Shown here: positions 42,736-52,374 of the stretch, piece by piece
How positions within the stretch are numbered: the first letter of the stretch is position 1
Layout: each line of letters begins with the position of its first letter
Source of the DNA: Castellaniella sp049671645
GTDB lineage: Bacteria; Pseudomonadota; Gammaproteobacteria; Burkholderiales; Burkholderiaceae_B
Assembly (NCBI RefSeq): GCF_049671645.1
Contig: NZ_JBATVG010000024.1
Span: forward strand, 1-64,000
Direction of reading: 5' to 3'
Length of the DNA stretch: 64,000 nucleotides
Notes under the pieces: model-generated
Databases searched by the model: none
Seen by the model: the letters and a program-made list of their open reading frames with translations, nothing else
What the model was told of the DNA's origin: nothing
Position numbers and translations under genes: made by a program

Positions 42736-43473
42736 ATGCACAGCGCCGCCCCATTCACCGACGCCCTCGCCGGCCTCGCGCCCCCCGAAGACCAGCGGCA
42801 TGCCGCCGCGCTGGCGCGGGAAGCCTTCGCGCACACCTTCCGGCAGGCCGCCGCCGAAGCCCCGACGGAACAGACCGCGGACATCCTGACACGCTGCCAG
42901 ACCTGGATGACGTCGGCCCCCGCTCCGGACGCCGCCGCCCTGCGGCTGGCCATGCTTCTGGTCGGCCTGGATCAGTGGGGGCTGGCGTTCAGCCAGGCCT
43001 TCGGCATCACGGCCATCCCGTCCCTGACGCGGCTGATCAGCGATCTGCGCACACAGACGGACGCCGCCGAGGACGCCCGCCTGCAGCAGCAACTGGAACG
43101 GCTGGATGCGCAGGAAAGCAACGCCATCGATTTCAAGATCGGTCTGCGTCGCGACATCCATATGGCGCTCTGGCACGCCATGGCCGGCGGCGCCGACCTG
43201 GAATCGATCCAGCCCATCCTGCAAACCCTGGGCAGCCTGCTGCTGGCACTGGACGCCCGGATGCCGGAACTGGGATGGCGACTGGTGGCCGACACGCTGG
43301 CGCACATCCAGATCCGCCTGCTGGGCAGCGAATTGCCGCCGCTGGCGCAAAGCGGCACGCAGCAACTGCTCGAGGCTCTGCGCCAGGCCCTGCCGGCCGA
43401 GCACTACAAGACCATTCTGGCGCACGCCACCAGCGTGCTGCTGGACTGGCAACGCGCCCGGCGTCCGCACTGA
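42736..43473 (+). CDS. Hypothetical protein
   Basis: This 245-residue protein is Ala/Leu/Gln-rich and largely helical in composition, with no signal peptide or membrane segment. No domain was recognised. The codon pattern matches the neighbouring core genes and the frame is uninterrupted, so it is probably real. It is preceded by a GC-rich gap after the symporter and ends in a GC-rich palindrome at its stop codon. Nothing in context suggests a function. Confidence 0.65.
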   Translation: MHSAAPFTDALAGLAPPEDQRHAAALAREAFAHTFRQAAAEAPTEQTADILTRCQTWMTSAPAPDAAALRLAMLLVGLDQWGLAFSQAFGITAIPSLTRLISDLRTQTDAAEDARLQQQLERLDAQESNAIDFKIGLRRDIHMALWHAMAGGADLESIQPILQTLGSLLLALDARMPELGWRLVADTLAHIQIRLLGSELPPLAQSGTQQLLEALRQALPAEHYKTILAHATSVLLDWQRARRPH

Positions 43474-43595
43474 CGGCGCGATCGCGCCGTCCGGGCCTGT
43501 CCATTAAAAGAATGCAAAAACCCGGGGTCCCCGGTGGACGGGCCGGGACCCGGCAGGGATAATGGGCGAAAGCCCTGGCCGGCGCGGCTGCGACG

Positions 43596-46500
43596 ATGAC
43601 GGCAGGCCCCGGGGCGCACAATAATCAGCCGGGAGCGCGGACAATGCCATTGAGGATGCCAGTTCTGAAACTCAGCCGGCGGGCGGGCAAGATCCTGGCG
43701 GGCGTCGCGCTCACCCTGCTCGTGCTGGCCGCCCTGTCGGCCTGGCTGGTGCCCAAGGCCGTGCATCACGCGCTCACTCAAAACGTCGCCCAGCTGCTGG
43801 GCCGCCAGGTGGACGTCGGCGAGATCCGCTTCAATCCTTTCACGCTGGCGCTGAGCGCCCAGGATCTCGTCATCGAGCAGCCTCAATCCGCGCCGCTGCT
43901 GCAGATCGGCAAGATCGACCTGCGGGTGGCCTGGCGCTCCATCGTGATGTTCGCGCCGGTGCTCGACCGGATCCGCATCGATCAACCACGCCTGGCGCTG
44001 GTGCGGCAGGACGCCACGCACTTCAATTTTTCCGATATCGTGGACCGCTTGGCCGCAAAGTCGGCCGAACAGCCAGCCGAACCCGAACCTGCCGCGACAG
44101 GACTGCCGCGCTTCTCCCTGAACAACCTGTCGCTGACCGGAGGCGCCATCAGCCTGGACGACCGCGTCACCGGCCGCCTGCAGGCGATCGACGACCTCAC
44201 GCTGGGCATCCCCTTCATCTCATCGTTCGGCTACGCCACGAAAATCGACGTGCAGCCCGCCGTGCACATGCTCATCAACGGCAGCCCCTTCGACCTGAGC
44301 GGCACGGCGCGACCTTTCGATGCCGTCCCCGCATCCACACTGAACGTAACGCTCGACGGCCTGGCCCTCGACAAGTGGGCCGACTTCTGGCCCCTGCCCC
44401 TGCCCGTCCAGCTCAAAAGCGCCCTGCTGGATTCCAGGCTGCAAGTGCTGTTCGAGCAACCCTCGGACGCCGCGCCGCGCATCCGCGTGCAGGGCGACCT
44501 GGGCCTGCGCCAGCTCGACGTGGCCGAGTCCTCCGGCGAGCCGCTGCTGGCCTGGGACGGCCTGAAAGTCCAAGGACTGGCGGCCGACCTGAGCGCCCGG
44601 ACAGTGTCGATCGACACGGTGGTCCTGGAAAAACCGCGCGTGGCGGCGCACCGCGACGCCCGGCAATTGAACTGGCAGCGCGTGGCCGAGGGCTTCGCCA
44701 AGCTGGGCGCCCCGGCGCCGGCAGAATCCGCGACGGCGGGAACCGCTGGAACCGCTGGAACCACTGGAACCACTGGAACCACTGGAACCGCTGGAACCGC
44801 TGGAACCGCTGGAACCGCTGGAACCGCAGCTATCATGCCCGAAGAGGCGGCATCGAAAGCATCCGGTTCCGTCGAACAGAAACCTGCGGATGCGAAACCC
44901 GTCGACCAGAAACCCGCCGACCAGAAGCCCGCGGATCCGACATCCACCGGACCGGCGCCCGCCGCAGCCGCCTCTACAGATTCCGCCGCCCAGACGGCCC
45001 CCGCGACAGCGCCAGCCGCCGCAGCGCCTCCCTGGAAGATCGCCATCGGCAACTTCAAGCTCGAGGCCGGCGAAGCGCGCCTGCGCGACGACCCGATCAA
45101 GCTGGACTACCTGATGAGCGGCCTGGGCGCCGACATCCAGCACATCACCCTGCCGCAAGCCGCGGACGAGCCCATGCTCGCGAGCCTGAGCATGGACAAC
45201 CCGACCGACGGCAGTTCGCTGCAAGTCCAGGCGCCCGTCATCCTGCAGCCCCTGTCGATCCAGGCGCAGGTCCGGCTGGACCGTCTGGCGCTGGCGCCCT
45301 TCGCGGCGGCTGTCCACCATGTCGCCCCCATCACCGTGAAGGATGGGCGGCTGAGCCTGGAAGGCAAGATCGACGTGGCTGGAACTCAAGTCCAGGCCCA
45401 CGAGGTGAAACTGGACCTGAAGCAGTTCGCCGCGCGCGACGACTCCGTCAAACCTGGCGTCGACCTGTCCATCGGTTCGCTGGCGCTGACCGCAGACCGC
45501 CTGGCCCTGGACGCCAAGCCGGCGAACTTCACCCTGCAGGCCGACGGCATCCAGAAGCATGGCACGCTGGCGCTCAAGGGATCCCTGACGGCGCAGCCGC
45601 TGGCGCTGAAGACCTCGGTCGACCTGGCGAAATTCGACGCTGCATCCCTGGCTCCCTACATCGCCTCCAGCCTGAACGCCACCGTGCGCAGCGTTTCGCT
45701 GGGCGCGCGCGGCAACGCTGAATTCGCCGCCGCGCAGGGCGGCAAGCCAATGCGGGCAAACTGGAACGGCGCCGTCCAGGTCAATGATTTCGATCTCCAG
45801 GACCGCGTCAACAAGACGGCCTTCCTCAACTGGAAACACCTGGGCCTGAGCAACATGCGCGTCTCGATGGCGGGGCCGCAGCTCGGGCTGGACCTGGGCG
45901 ATATCCTGCTGGACGACTTCTACGGCAACATCCTGCTCAACAGCAACGCGCGCCTGAACGTCATGGACATCCTGGTGGACAAGGGCCAGGCTGGGGGATC
46001 CATCACGCAAGACACGCAGACCCGTCGGGGCCAGGCCGCCGGAACGGGGAAATCCGCGGCCCCGCGCGCCGCGGGACCCGACATCGCGATCCACAGCGTC
46101 AAGCTCAAGCGCGGCCGCATGACATTCAACGACCACTTCGTGCGCCCCAACTACCGCGCCGAACTGTCATCCATCGACGGCGCCCTCACGGCCGTGTCCT
46201 CGTCCAAACCCACGCCGGCCAAAGTCAGCGTCGCCGGCCGCGTGTACGGCACCGCGCCCTTCTCGGTATCGGGCACGGTGCAGCCCTTCGCGCGCTACCT
46301 GGCGCTGGACCTGAAGGTGTCCGCCAAGGGCGTGGACCTGCCCCGCTTCACCACCTACTCGTCCAAGTACGTCGGCTACGCCATCCAGCGCGGCAAGCTG
46401 TCGGTCGACCTGCAATACCAGATCAAGGATCGCGCCCTGCAGGCCAGCAACAAGGTGCTGCTCAACCAGCTCACTTTCGGCAAACCATCCGACAGCCCCG

Positions 46501-47264
46501 ACGCCATCAAGCTGCCGGTGCTGCTGGCCGTCTCCCTGTTGAAAGACGCCAGCGGCAACATCGACATCAACCTGCCGATCTCCGGCTCATTGGACGATCC
46601 CCAGTTCTCGGTGGGCGGCATCATCGTGAAGGTGATCATGAACACGCTGGCCAAGGCGGTGACCGCGCCCTTCAAACTGCTGGCCTCCGCCTTCGGCGGC
46701 GGCGATGACGACCTGTCGCGCATCGAATTCGCGCCCGGCAGCGCCGCGCTCGATGACACGGCCAAGTCCAGCATCGCCACCCTGATCAAGGCCCTGGCCG
46801 ACCGCCCCGCCCTGAAGATGGACATCATCGGCCGCGCCGACCCCCAGGCAGACGAAGCCGGCCTGCGCCAGGCCTGGGTGGACAAGAAGATCCGCGCGGC
46901 CAAGGCGCGCGACATCGGCAAGAAAACCGATCCGGCCAGCATCACGCTGACCGATGCCGATCGCGCCAAATACCTGGAAGACGTCTATGACGACACCAAG
47001 ATCAAGGACAAGCCGCGCAACGCCATCGGCTTCGCCAAGTCGCTGCCGCCCGAACAGATGAGCGCCCTGCTGCTGGCCGCCGCTCCGGCGGGCAAGCAAT
47101 CCCTGGAACGGCTGGCGGACGCCCGCGCGCAGGCGGTGTATGAACAGATCCTGACGACCGCCCAGGACCTGACCAGCCGGGTCTTCATTGTGGCGTCCAA
47201 GATCGACGCGGCGGATACCGAAGACGGCGGCCCGGCGACGCGCGTGGACTTTGCGCTGCAATAA
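43596..47264 (+). CDS. DUF748 / AsmA-like envelope protein with OmpA-like C-terminus
   Basis: This 1222-residue protein has one N-terminal membrane anchor (about 27-50, ILAGVALTLLVLAALSAWLV) followed by VDVGEIRFNPFTLALSAQDL, the AsmA/DUF748 entry motif. Long repetitive beta-rich segments follow, which in this superfamily form lipid-transport bridges across the periplasm. A Gly-Thr-Ala/Thr tripeptide repeat and Pro/Ala/Lys-rich linker interrupt it at about 382-470. The C-terminal part (DDLSRIEFAPGSAALDD, then MDIIGRADP) resembles an OmpA-like domain. It may start at 43644 instead. Transport of lipid is inferred from the family. Confidence 0.85.
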   Translation: MTAGPGAHNNQPGARTMPLRMPVLKLSRRAGKILAGVALTLLVLAALSAWLVPKAVHHALTQNVAQLLGRQVDVGEIRFNPFTLALSAQDLVIEQPQSAPLLQIGKIDLRVAWRSIVMFAPVLDRIRIDQPRLALVRQDATHFNFSDIVDRLAAKSAEQPAEPEPAATGLPRFSLNNLSLTGGAISLDDRVTGRLQAIDDLTLGIPFISSFGYATKIDVQPAVHMLINGSPFDLSGTARPFDAVPASTLNVTLDGLALDKWADFWPLPLPVQLKSALLDSRLQVLFEQPSDAAPRIRVQGDLGLRQLDVAESSGEPLLAWDGLKVQGLAADLSARTVSIDTVVLEKPRVAAHRDARQLNWQRVAEGFAKLGAPAPAESATAGTAGTAGTTGTTGTTGTAGTAGTAGTAGTAAIMPEEAASKASGSVEQKPADAKPVDQKPADQKPADPTSTGPAPAAAASTDSAAQTAPATAPAAAAPPWKIAIGNFKLEAGEARLRDDPIKLDYLMSGLGADIQHITLPQAADEPMLASLSMDNPTDGSSLQVQAPVILQPLSIQAQVRLDRLALAPFAAAVHHVAPITVKDGRLSLEGKIDVAGTQVQAHEVKLDLKQFAARDDSVKPGVDLSIGSLALTADRLALDAKPANFTLQADGIQKHGTLALKGSLTAQPLALKTSVDLAKFDAASLAPYIASSLNATVRSVSLGARGNAEFAAAQGGKPMRANWNGAVQVNDFDLQDRVNKTAFLNWKHLGLSNMRVSMAGPQLGLDLGDILLDDFYGNILLNSNARLNVMDILVDKGQAGGSITQDTQTRRGQAAGTGKSAAPRAAGPDIAIHSVKLKRGRMTFNDHFVRPNYRAELSSIDGALTAVSSSKPTPAKVSVAGRVYGTAPFSVSGTVQPFARYLALDLKVSAKGVDLPRFTTYSSKYVGYAIQRGKLSVDLQYQIKDRALQASNKVLLNQLTFGKPSDSPDAIKLPVLLAVSLLKDASGNIDINLPISGSLDDPQFSVGGIIVKVIMNTLAKAVTAPFKLLASAFGGGDDDLSRIEFAPGSAALDDTAKSSIATLIKALADRPALKMDIIGRADPQADEAGLRQAWVDKKIRAAKARDIGKKTDPASITLTDADRAKYLEDVYDDTKIKDKPRNAIGFAKSLPPEQMSALLLAAAPAGKQSLERLADARAQAVYEQILTTAQDLTSRVFIVASKIDAADTEDGGPATRVDFALQ
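44739..44828 (+). repeat. In-frame 9-bp tandem repeat (10 copies)
   Basis: Ten copies of GGAACC(G/A)CT (last copy ending GCA) encode ten Gly-Thr-Ala/Thr units inside the DUF748 gene. Three middle units carry ACT instead of GCT. The unit is a multiple of three, so copy changes alter linker length without shifting the frame. Confidence 0.95.
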
Positions 47265-47267
47265 GGC

Positions 47268-48233
47268 TCAGACTGCTTTCGCGGCAAGCTCACGCGCCGC
47301 CAGCTGACCGGATGCGCGGCCCAGATACGCCGCCAGCGTCCGCATGCCGTACAGCCCCGCCTTTTGTTCGGCCTCGCTGTTGTAGTTCGTGTTGGTATTG
47401 ACGTCGTAGGTATAGCGCACACCGCGCGCATCGACGATGGACTCGATGCCTGTCACGCCGACACCGTGATCCTGCATGAAGCGCCGGTAGCGATCCAGAT
47501 CGGCGCTCCGGAAATCCGGGATGACCTCGAAACGCGGATGCGTCACGGCCGTCTCGCCGCCCACGGGGCAGGCCAGATCGCCGATCTGGCAGACGTCGGC
47601 GGGGCACAGCTCGAAGCCCTGGGACGTATCGACCCGCACGGCGTACAGGAACTCGCCGCCGATGAATTCCGCCCGCGCGATGCAAGGCTCGGGCGCCTGG
47701 ATGTATTCCTGGATCAGCGTCACGCCATCGACCGATTCCTCGAACTGCGGGCTCGCCACATAACGTTCCAGGCTTGCGACGTCATGGAACAGATGCACGC
47801 CCAGCCCCTTGCCTGCACGATTGTGCTTGGTGATGAAGGGCGCCGGCATCTTGCGCGCCGCAGCCACGATATTCCCGGCGCCCACCGCTGCGAGCGTCCG
47901 GGGAGTGCGTATGCCATAGCGCCGCAGCGCGGCGTACTGCGCGATCTTGCTGACCTCGAGTCGCAGCGCCCGGCTATCGTTCACGACGGTCCTGTCGTAG
48001 GATTCCAGCCACGCCAGCACCGCCGCAGTGTATTCCGGCCCGTAGCGATGTCCGCGCGTATGCGACGACGCGCTCATGCGGTTGTAGAACACGCCCTCGG
48101 GCGGCGTGCTGGAAAAATCCAGCACGCCTTCATCCAGGAACCACTCCTCGTAATCCAGGCCGAGTTCCTTGAACGCTTCCCGCAGCGGCTCTACCCAAGC
48201 GTTGTTTTCATGAATGACGAAGATTGTTGACAT
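47268..48233 (-). CDS. ATP-grasp family ligase-like protein (RimK type)
   Basis: This protein of about 321 residues has an N-terminal lid with MSTIFVIHENNAWVEPLREA and an ATP-grasp core: FITKHNRAGKGLGVHLF (P-loop-like Lys and Gly), TLIQEYIQAPE, and the metal site in YDVNTNTNYNSEAEQKAG. ATP-grasp enzymes ligate a carboxylate to an amine or thiol through an acyl-phosphate. The start at 48233 is the simplest; ATGs at 48242 and 48284 are also possible. No peptide substrate gene, peptidase or transporter is adjacent, so the partner is unknown. Confidence 0.8.
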   Translation of the reverse strand: MSTIFVIHENNAWVEPLREAFKELGLDYEEWFLDEGVLDFSSTPPEGVFYNRMSASSHTRGHRYGPEYTAAVLAWLESYDRTVVNDSRALRLEVSKIAQYAALRRYGIRTPRTLAAVGAGNIVAAARKMPAPFITKHNRAGKGLGVHLFHDVASLERYVASPQFEESVDGVTLIQEYIQAPEPCIARAEFIGGEFLYAVRVDTSQGFELCPADVCQIGDLACPVGGETAVTHPRFEVIPDFRSADLDRYRRFMQDHGVGVTGIESIVDARGVRYTYDVNTNTNYNSEAEQKAGLYGMRTLAAYLGRASGQLAARELAAKAV

Positions 48234-48402
48234 CACCAGCATCCGCTCCGCTGCAACGGAGGCGGCCTCAGAAAATAGGTTCATCGAAGATCACCGACAA
48301 CAGTAATCTCAGGCGGCGCCGCAATAAACGAACCACTGGCTATTTGCTTATGGGAAACCGCGGGGACTGGCCGATCCCCGCATCACCGGATACCGGCGCG
48401 GG

Positions 48403-50115
48403 TCAGGGCCGCGCCGCGCAGACCGCCAGCCGGGCGGATTCAACGGCGCTGCCCACGTCCTTGCGGAATCGGGCCTCGGTTTCGCGAATGCCGTGGCGCA
48501 GCAGCGTATGCCGGACCGCCCGGGTCGCCGCCACCAGGTAGACCGCCGCGCCCCGGCGGCGGGCTTTGCGGGCCAGGTCTTCGATCGTGGCCACGCCGCT
48601 GGAATCCAGCAGCGAAACCGCCGACAGGTCGATGACGTAGGCCTTGGGCCGGTCGCCGATGCGGTCCAGCGCCGCTTCGACGGCGGAAGTCGCGCCAAAG
48701 AAGAACGCCCCGGTCACGCGGATCACCGCGATGTCCGAAGCCGCGGCGGCCGCCGATTCCGCGTCCCCGGCCGCATCGTCCGCCGCATCGTCGGACCGGT
48801 CGTCCTCCGCCCAGGGGGAGACCTGCTCCACCGCCACGATCCGCGCCATGCGATGCATGAACAGGAACGCGCTCAGGGCGAAGCCGATCAGGATCCCTTC
48901 GCTGAGATCCCGGAAGATGACTAGCAGGAAGGTGACCAGCAGCACGGCGGCATCCCCCCAGGAGACCCGCAACAGCCGTGCGAATGCGTGCTTTTCGACC
49001 ATATTCCAAGACACGACGGTCAGCACGCCCGCCAGCGCGGCCAGGGGAATGTAAGAGGCCGCCGGCGCTGCGACCAGCACGAACAGCAACAGGAAAACGG
49101 CATGCAGCATGCCCGAAATCGGCCCGCGCGCACCGGCGCGGACGTTCGTGGCCGTGCGGGCGATGTTGCCCGTCACGCAAATGCCGCCGAACAGCGGGGA
49201 TGCGATATTGGCCAGTCCCTGTGCGACCAGTTCGCAGTTGGACCGATGCCGCCGCCCCGTCATGGAATCCGCCACGACGGCCGACAGCAGGCTCTCGATG
49301 CAGCCCAGCAGGGTAAAGGACAAGGCATTGGGCAGCACGGCCAGCACTTTCGCGTAGGTGATCTCGGGCAGCTGGGGAACCGGCAAGGACTGGGGTATGC
49401 CGCCGAACTGGGTGCCTATGGTCGCCACCGGAAGGCCGAACCACGCGGCGCTGGCGGCAGCCGCGGCGACCGCCACCAGCATGGACGGCCAGTGCGGCCG
49501 GTACCGCCGCAGGATGGCGATGACGCCGATGGTGATGGCGGCCACCAGGATCGCCATGGGGCTGGCTGTCGGCAGGGCCGCCGACAGCGCCTGCAGCTTC
49601 GGCAGCAGAGGCCCGGGCTCATGTTCCAGCCGCAGGCCCAACAGATCCCTGATCTGGCTGGCAAAGATGATGATCGCAATGCCGGCGGTAAAACCCACGG
49701 TCACAGGATAGGGAATGTACTTGATGAAGGTGCCCAGCCGTAGGAGCCCGATGGCGGCCAGCATCAGGCCCGACAGGAGAGTCGCCAGCAGGAGCCCATC
49801 CACCCCGTGCTGGGCCACCGCCGCGGCGACCAGCACGATGAACGCGCCCGCCGGCCCGCCGATCTGGAAGCGGCTGCCGCCAAAGGCCGACACGATGAAC
49901 CCGCCGACGATGGAGGTGTACAGGCCGCGGTCGGGCGTCACGCCCGACGCAATGGCGATCGCCATGGAAAGGGGCAGCGCGACGATCGCCACCGTCAGGC
50001 CCGACAACGCATCCGCCCTCAGGCTCGACAGGCCGTAGCCCTGTTTGAGCACCGTGAATATCTTCGGCGTGTACAGTTCGCGAAACCCGGGTTTCGCGGC
50101 AGAGGCTGCGTTCAT
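48403..50115 (-). CDS. SulP-family anion permease with STAS domain
   Basis: This 570-residue SLC26/SulP transporter has the conserved start YTPKIFTVLKQGYGLSSLRADALSGLT, broken here as YTPKIFTVLK and DALSGLTVAIVALPLSMA. The QIGGPAGAFIVLVA motif and about 12-14 helices follow, with a cytoplasmic STAS domain (about 460-560). An acidic linker (DDRSDDAADDAAGDAE) joins the two. SulP proteins carry sulfate, bicarbonate or dicarboxylates; this one has no diagnostic neighbour. The start at 50115 follows AAAGGATAGGT. A hairpin terminator lies upstream of its promoter region. Confidence 0.9.
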   Translation of the reverse strand: MNAASAAKPGFRELYTPKIFTVLKQGYGLSSLRADALSGLTVAIVALPLSMAIAIASGVTPDRGLYTSIVGGFIVSAFGGSRFQIGGPAGAFIVLVAAAVAQHGVDGLLLATLLSGLMLAAIGLLRLGTFIKYIPYPVTVGFTAGIAIIIFASQIRDLLGLRLEHEPGPLLPKLQALSAALPTASPMAILVAAITIGVIAILRRYRPHWPSMLVAVAAAAASAAWFGLPVATIGTQFGGIPQSLPVPQLPEITYAKVLAVLPNALSFTLLGCIESLLSAVVADSMTGRRHRSNCELVAQGLANIASPLFGGICVTGNIARTATNVRAGARGPISGMLHAVFLLLFVLVAAPAASYIPLAALAGVLTVVSWNMVEKHAFARLLRVSWGDAAVLLVTFLLVIFRDLSEGILIGFALSAFLFMHRMARIVAVEQVSPWAEDDRSDDAADDAAGDAESAAAAASDIAVIRVTGAFFFGATSAVEAALDRIGDRPKAYVIDLSAVSLLDSSGVATIEDLARKARRRGAAVYLVAATRAVRHTLLRHGIRETEARFRKDVGSAVESARLAVCAARP

Positions 50116-50206
50116 ACCTATCCTTTCAACTGCCGTGGGGTGACGTGGCAGCAAGCGGCATGATACATCCAGTTGCCGGGTTGGTTGTTCGAAAACACAC
50201 GAACCC

Positions 50207-50239
50207 AAAAAAATAAACCCTTGGGAACCAAGGGTTTAT
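50207..50239 (-). terminator. Intrinsic terminator after the isochorismatase gene
   Basis: On the minus strand a perfect 12-base stem (ATAAACCCTTGG with its complement, loop of three) is followed by seven T residues. It lies 30 bases past the isochorismatase stop. Confidence 0.9.
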
Positions 50240-50269
50240 GACATCGACCACCCGCAGCGCGCTACCCAG

Positions 50270-50836
50270 CTAAAGGGTCAGCAACACCCCCGATGAAACG
50301 ACCGTGCAATATTCCGCGTCCAGATTGGCCAGCAACATCGCATGCACCTCGTCGGCGCTTCTGGACACCCCGCCCCAATCCGCCTTGGCGAACGTGAAGC
50401 AACCATCCGCCGCCAGATAGGTCCGGAACCCCAGGTTGCCGGCCATGCGGACAGTCGCCTCGACGGAATTGTTCGTGATGACGCCCGCCACCACCCGCGC
50501 GCCGTGCCCCCCGGCGCGAAGGCGCGCTTCCAGATCAGTGCCGATGAACGCGCTGTTCCGGTGCTTCGCGATGATCGGTTCGCCCGCGACGGGGGCCGTT
50601 TCAGGCTTGAACTCGTGACCCGGCTGGCCCGGCCGGTAATGGGATCCCGGTTCGGTCGAGTCGTGTCGGACATGCCACACCGGCCAGTTCCGGCTTCTCC
50701 AGTGAGCCAGCAGACCCGCGATCCGCGCTTCCGCCTGAGGGTTTTTTCTCGTCCCCCAGCTTGGGTGATCGATCGCCCGCTGCAGATCGATCAGCAGAAG
50801 GACGGCGCCGGCGGCGTGCTCCAAGGCAGGTTCCAT
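50270..50836 (-). CDS. Isochorismatase-family hydrolase with Ser at the catalytic Cys position
   Basis: This 188-residue protein of the isochorismatase-like cysteine hydrolase fold has Asp17 (LLLIDLQRA) and Lys91 (IIAKHRNSAF) as two members of the usual triad. The third position is Ser124 in GVITNNSVEATVRMAGNLGF, where Cys is canonical. The remainder, including the cis-peptide region, is normal. The start at 50836 is chosen for length; an ATG at 50854 overlaps the MFS stop. It is the last gene after an MFS exporter. The reaction is unknown. Confidence 0.85.
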   Translation of the reverse strand: MEPALEHAAGAVLLLIDLQRAIDHPSWGTRKNPQAEARIAGLLAHWRSRNWPVWHVRHDSTEPGSHYRPGQPGHEFKPETAPVAGEPIIAKHRNSAFIGTDLEARLRAGGHGARVVAGVITNNSVEATVRMAGNLGFRTYLAADGCFTFAKADWGGVSRSADEVHAMLLANLDAEYCTVVSSGVLLTL

Positions 50837-50846
50837 GGCTGATCCA

Positions 50847-52295
50847 CTAGCCATTGCCGGCCAACCCCGAGGGCTGGCCGGCAGCTTCGCCCACTGTGGC
50901 GGGCAGATACACGGCGCCGATCCCCGCAGCCAGCGCCGCGAATACCGCCCCGCCGATGAACGCGCCGTGATACCCCCCATTCAGCGCAAGCTGCGCGGGG
51001 AGCCCCATGGCGAGCAGGCCTTCCGAGCGCGCCTGGGCCAGGCTGGCCAGGATCGCCAGCCCCAACGCGCCCCCCATCATGAACGATGTATTGACGACGC
51101 CGGAAGCCAGGCCCGATTCGCCCGGACCCGCATCGCTCATGGCGGCCAGCAACACGGGGTTGAACGCCATGCCGGCGCCCAGCCCCAGAAGCGTCATGCC
51201 GGGCAGGACATCGATCATGAAGCTGCCCTGGGCAGGCGCGCGAGCGAACAGGGCCAGGCCCGTCGCCGCCATGATCAGGCCCAGGCAGAGCGGCCGGCGG
51301 ATACCGAAACGCAGCACGATCATGCCGGACAAGCCCAGGGAGAACGCGGCCATGATCAGATTGGCCGGCAGGAACGACAGGCCGACCTGAAGCGGGGTGT
51401 ATCCCAGCACGCGCTGCAGATACAAGGCGGAGATGAAAAACCACGCGAACATCGCAGCGGCCCACAGCACGCCGATGACGTTGGACGCCACGATCACGCG
51501 CGACCGGAACAGATGCGGCGGTATCAGCGGCGCCTCGGCGCGGGCTTCGATGCGCACAAAAACCAGGAACGCGACGAGCGCAAGCGCCAGCAGACCCAGC
51601 GTCCAGGCCGAGCCCCAGCCGGCCTGGTTGCCGCCGACGATGGCATAGACCGCCAGCATCAGGGATGCCGTCACCGTCACCGCCCCGGCCACATCGAGAC
51701 GCGCACGGCCGACTGGCCCGTGCGCGGCGGGCAGCAGGCGCCGCGACAGCAGGTACACCACCAGGCCGATGGGCAGGTTCACAAAGAAAATCCAGTGCCA
51801 GCTCAGGCTTTCCGTCAGGAAGCCCCCCAGCAAAACCCCCACGCTGCCGCCGCCGGCGCCCACGAAGCCGTAGACCCCCATGGCCATCGCCCGCCCGGCC
51901 ATGTCGGGGAACAAATCCATGATGAGCGACAAAGCCACGGCGGACACGACGGCGCCCCCCATCCCCTGCACGATCCGCGCCCCGATCAGCCAATGGGGAA
52001 GATCGGACAGCCCGCAGGCCAGTGACGCCACAGTGAACAGGAGCAGGCCGGCCAGGAACAAGCGCCGGTGGCCGTACAGATCGCCCAGGCGGCCGCCGAG
52101 CAGCAGGAACCCGCCGAAGGTCAACATGTAGGCATTGACCACCCAGACCAGGGAAGTCTCAGAAAATCCCAGATCCGCCCTGATGGACGGCAACGCGACA
52201 TTGACGATGGTCGTATCGAGCACGATCATCAACACGCCCAGGCAGAGCACGGCCAGCGCGATCCAGCGTCGAGGCACATTCACGGCAAATTCCAT
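50847..52295 (-). CDS. MFS drug:H+ antiporter, DHA2 (14-TM) family
   Basis: This 482-residue, 14-helix exporter has DHA2 marks: LDTTIVNVALPSI in helix 1, GRLGDLYGHRRLF between helices 2 and 3, and SLSWHWIFFVNLPIG near helix 6. The start at 52295 (MEFAVNVPRR) has AAGGAA at proper spacing; 52334 is a longer alternative. Downstream is an isochorismatase-like gene; upstream on the same strand is a VOC protein, and a TetR regulator is divergent beyond that. Together this suggests a regulated efflux unit. Confidence 0.9.
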   Translation of the reverse strand: MEFAVNVPRRWIALAVLCLGVLMIVLDTTIVNVALPSIRADLGFSETSLVWVVNAYMLTFGGFLLLGGRLGDLYGHRRLFLAGLLLFTVASLACGLSDLPHWLIGARIVQGMGGAVVSAVALSLIMDLFPDMAGRAMAMGVYGFVGAGGGSVGVLLGGFLTESLSWHWIFFVNLPIGLVVYLLSRRLLPAAHGPVGRARLDVAGAVTVTASLMLAVYAIVGGNQAGWGSAWTLGLLALALVAFLVFVRIEARAEAPLIPPHLFRSRVIVASNVIGVLWAAAMFAWFFISALYLQRVLGYTPLQVGLSFLPANLIMAAFSLGLSGMIVLRFGIRRPLCLGLIMAATGLALFARAPAQGSFMIDVLPGMTLLGLGAGMAFNPVLLAAMSDAGPGESGLASGVVNTSFMMGGALGLAILASLAQARSEGLLAMGLPAQLALNGGYHGAFIGGAVFAALAAGIGAVYLPATVGEAAGQPSGLAGNG

Positions 52296-52374
52296 CGGCG
52301 ATTCCTTCGTCGGAGCAAACCGGAAAGCGTCCAAGGCGCGCCCATGCAGGCGCCCTGGAGGAGAAGACAGGCGA

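Noticed and set aside
43473..43490. 18-bp perfect palindrome ACGGCGCGATCGCGCCGT at the stop of the hypothetical gene, considered as a terminator
   Set aside because: No T-run on either strand; GC-rich palindromes are frequent here, so it is not called.
44739..44828. Short tandem repeats considered as a CRISPR array
   Set aside because: The units are 9 bp, contiguous and in frame with no spacers; no cas genes occur anywhere in the window.
44220..46136. Minus-strand open frame of about 638 codons opposite the DUF748 gene
   Set aside because: Gly/Arg/Gln-rich shadow frame; its Ser-Gly-Ser repeat is only the antisense of the 9-bp repeat.
48360..48381. GCGGGGA/TCCCCGC hairpin downstream of the SulP gene as a terminator
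   Set aside because: Only a GGTTT tail follows on the minus strand; too weak to list as a feature.
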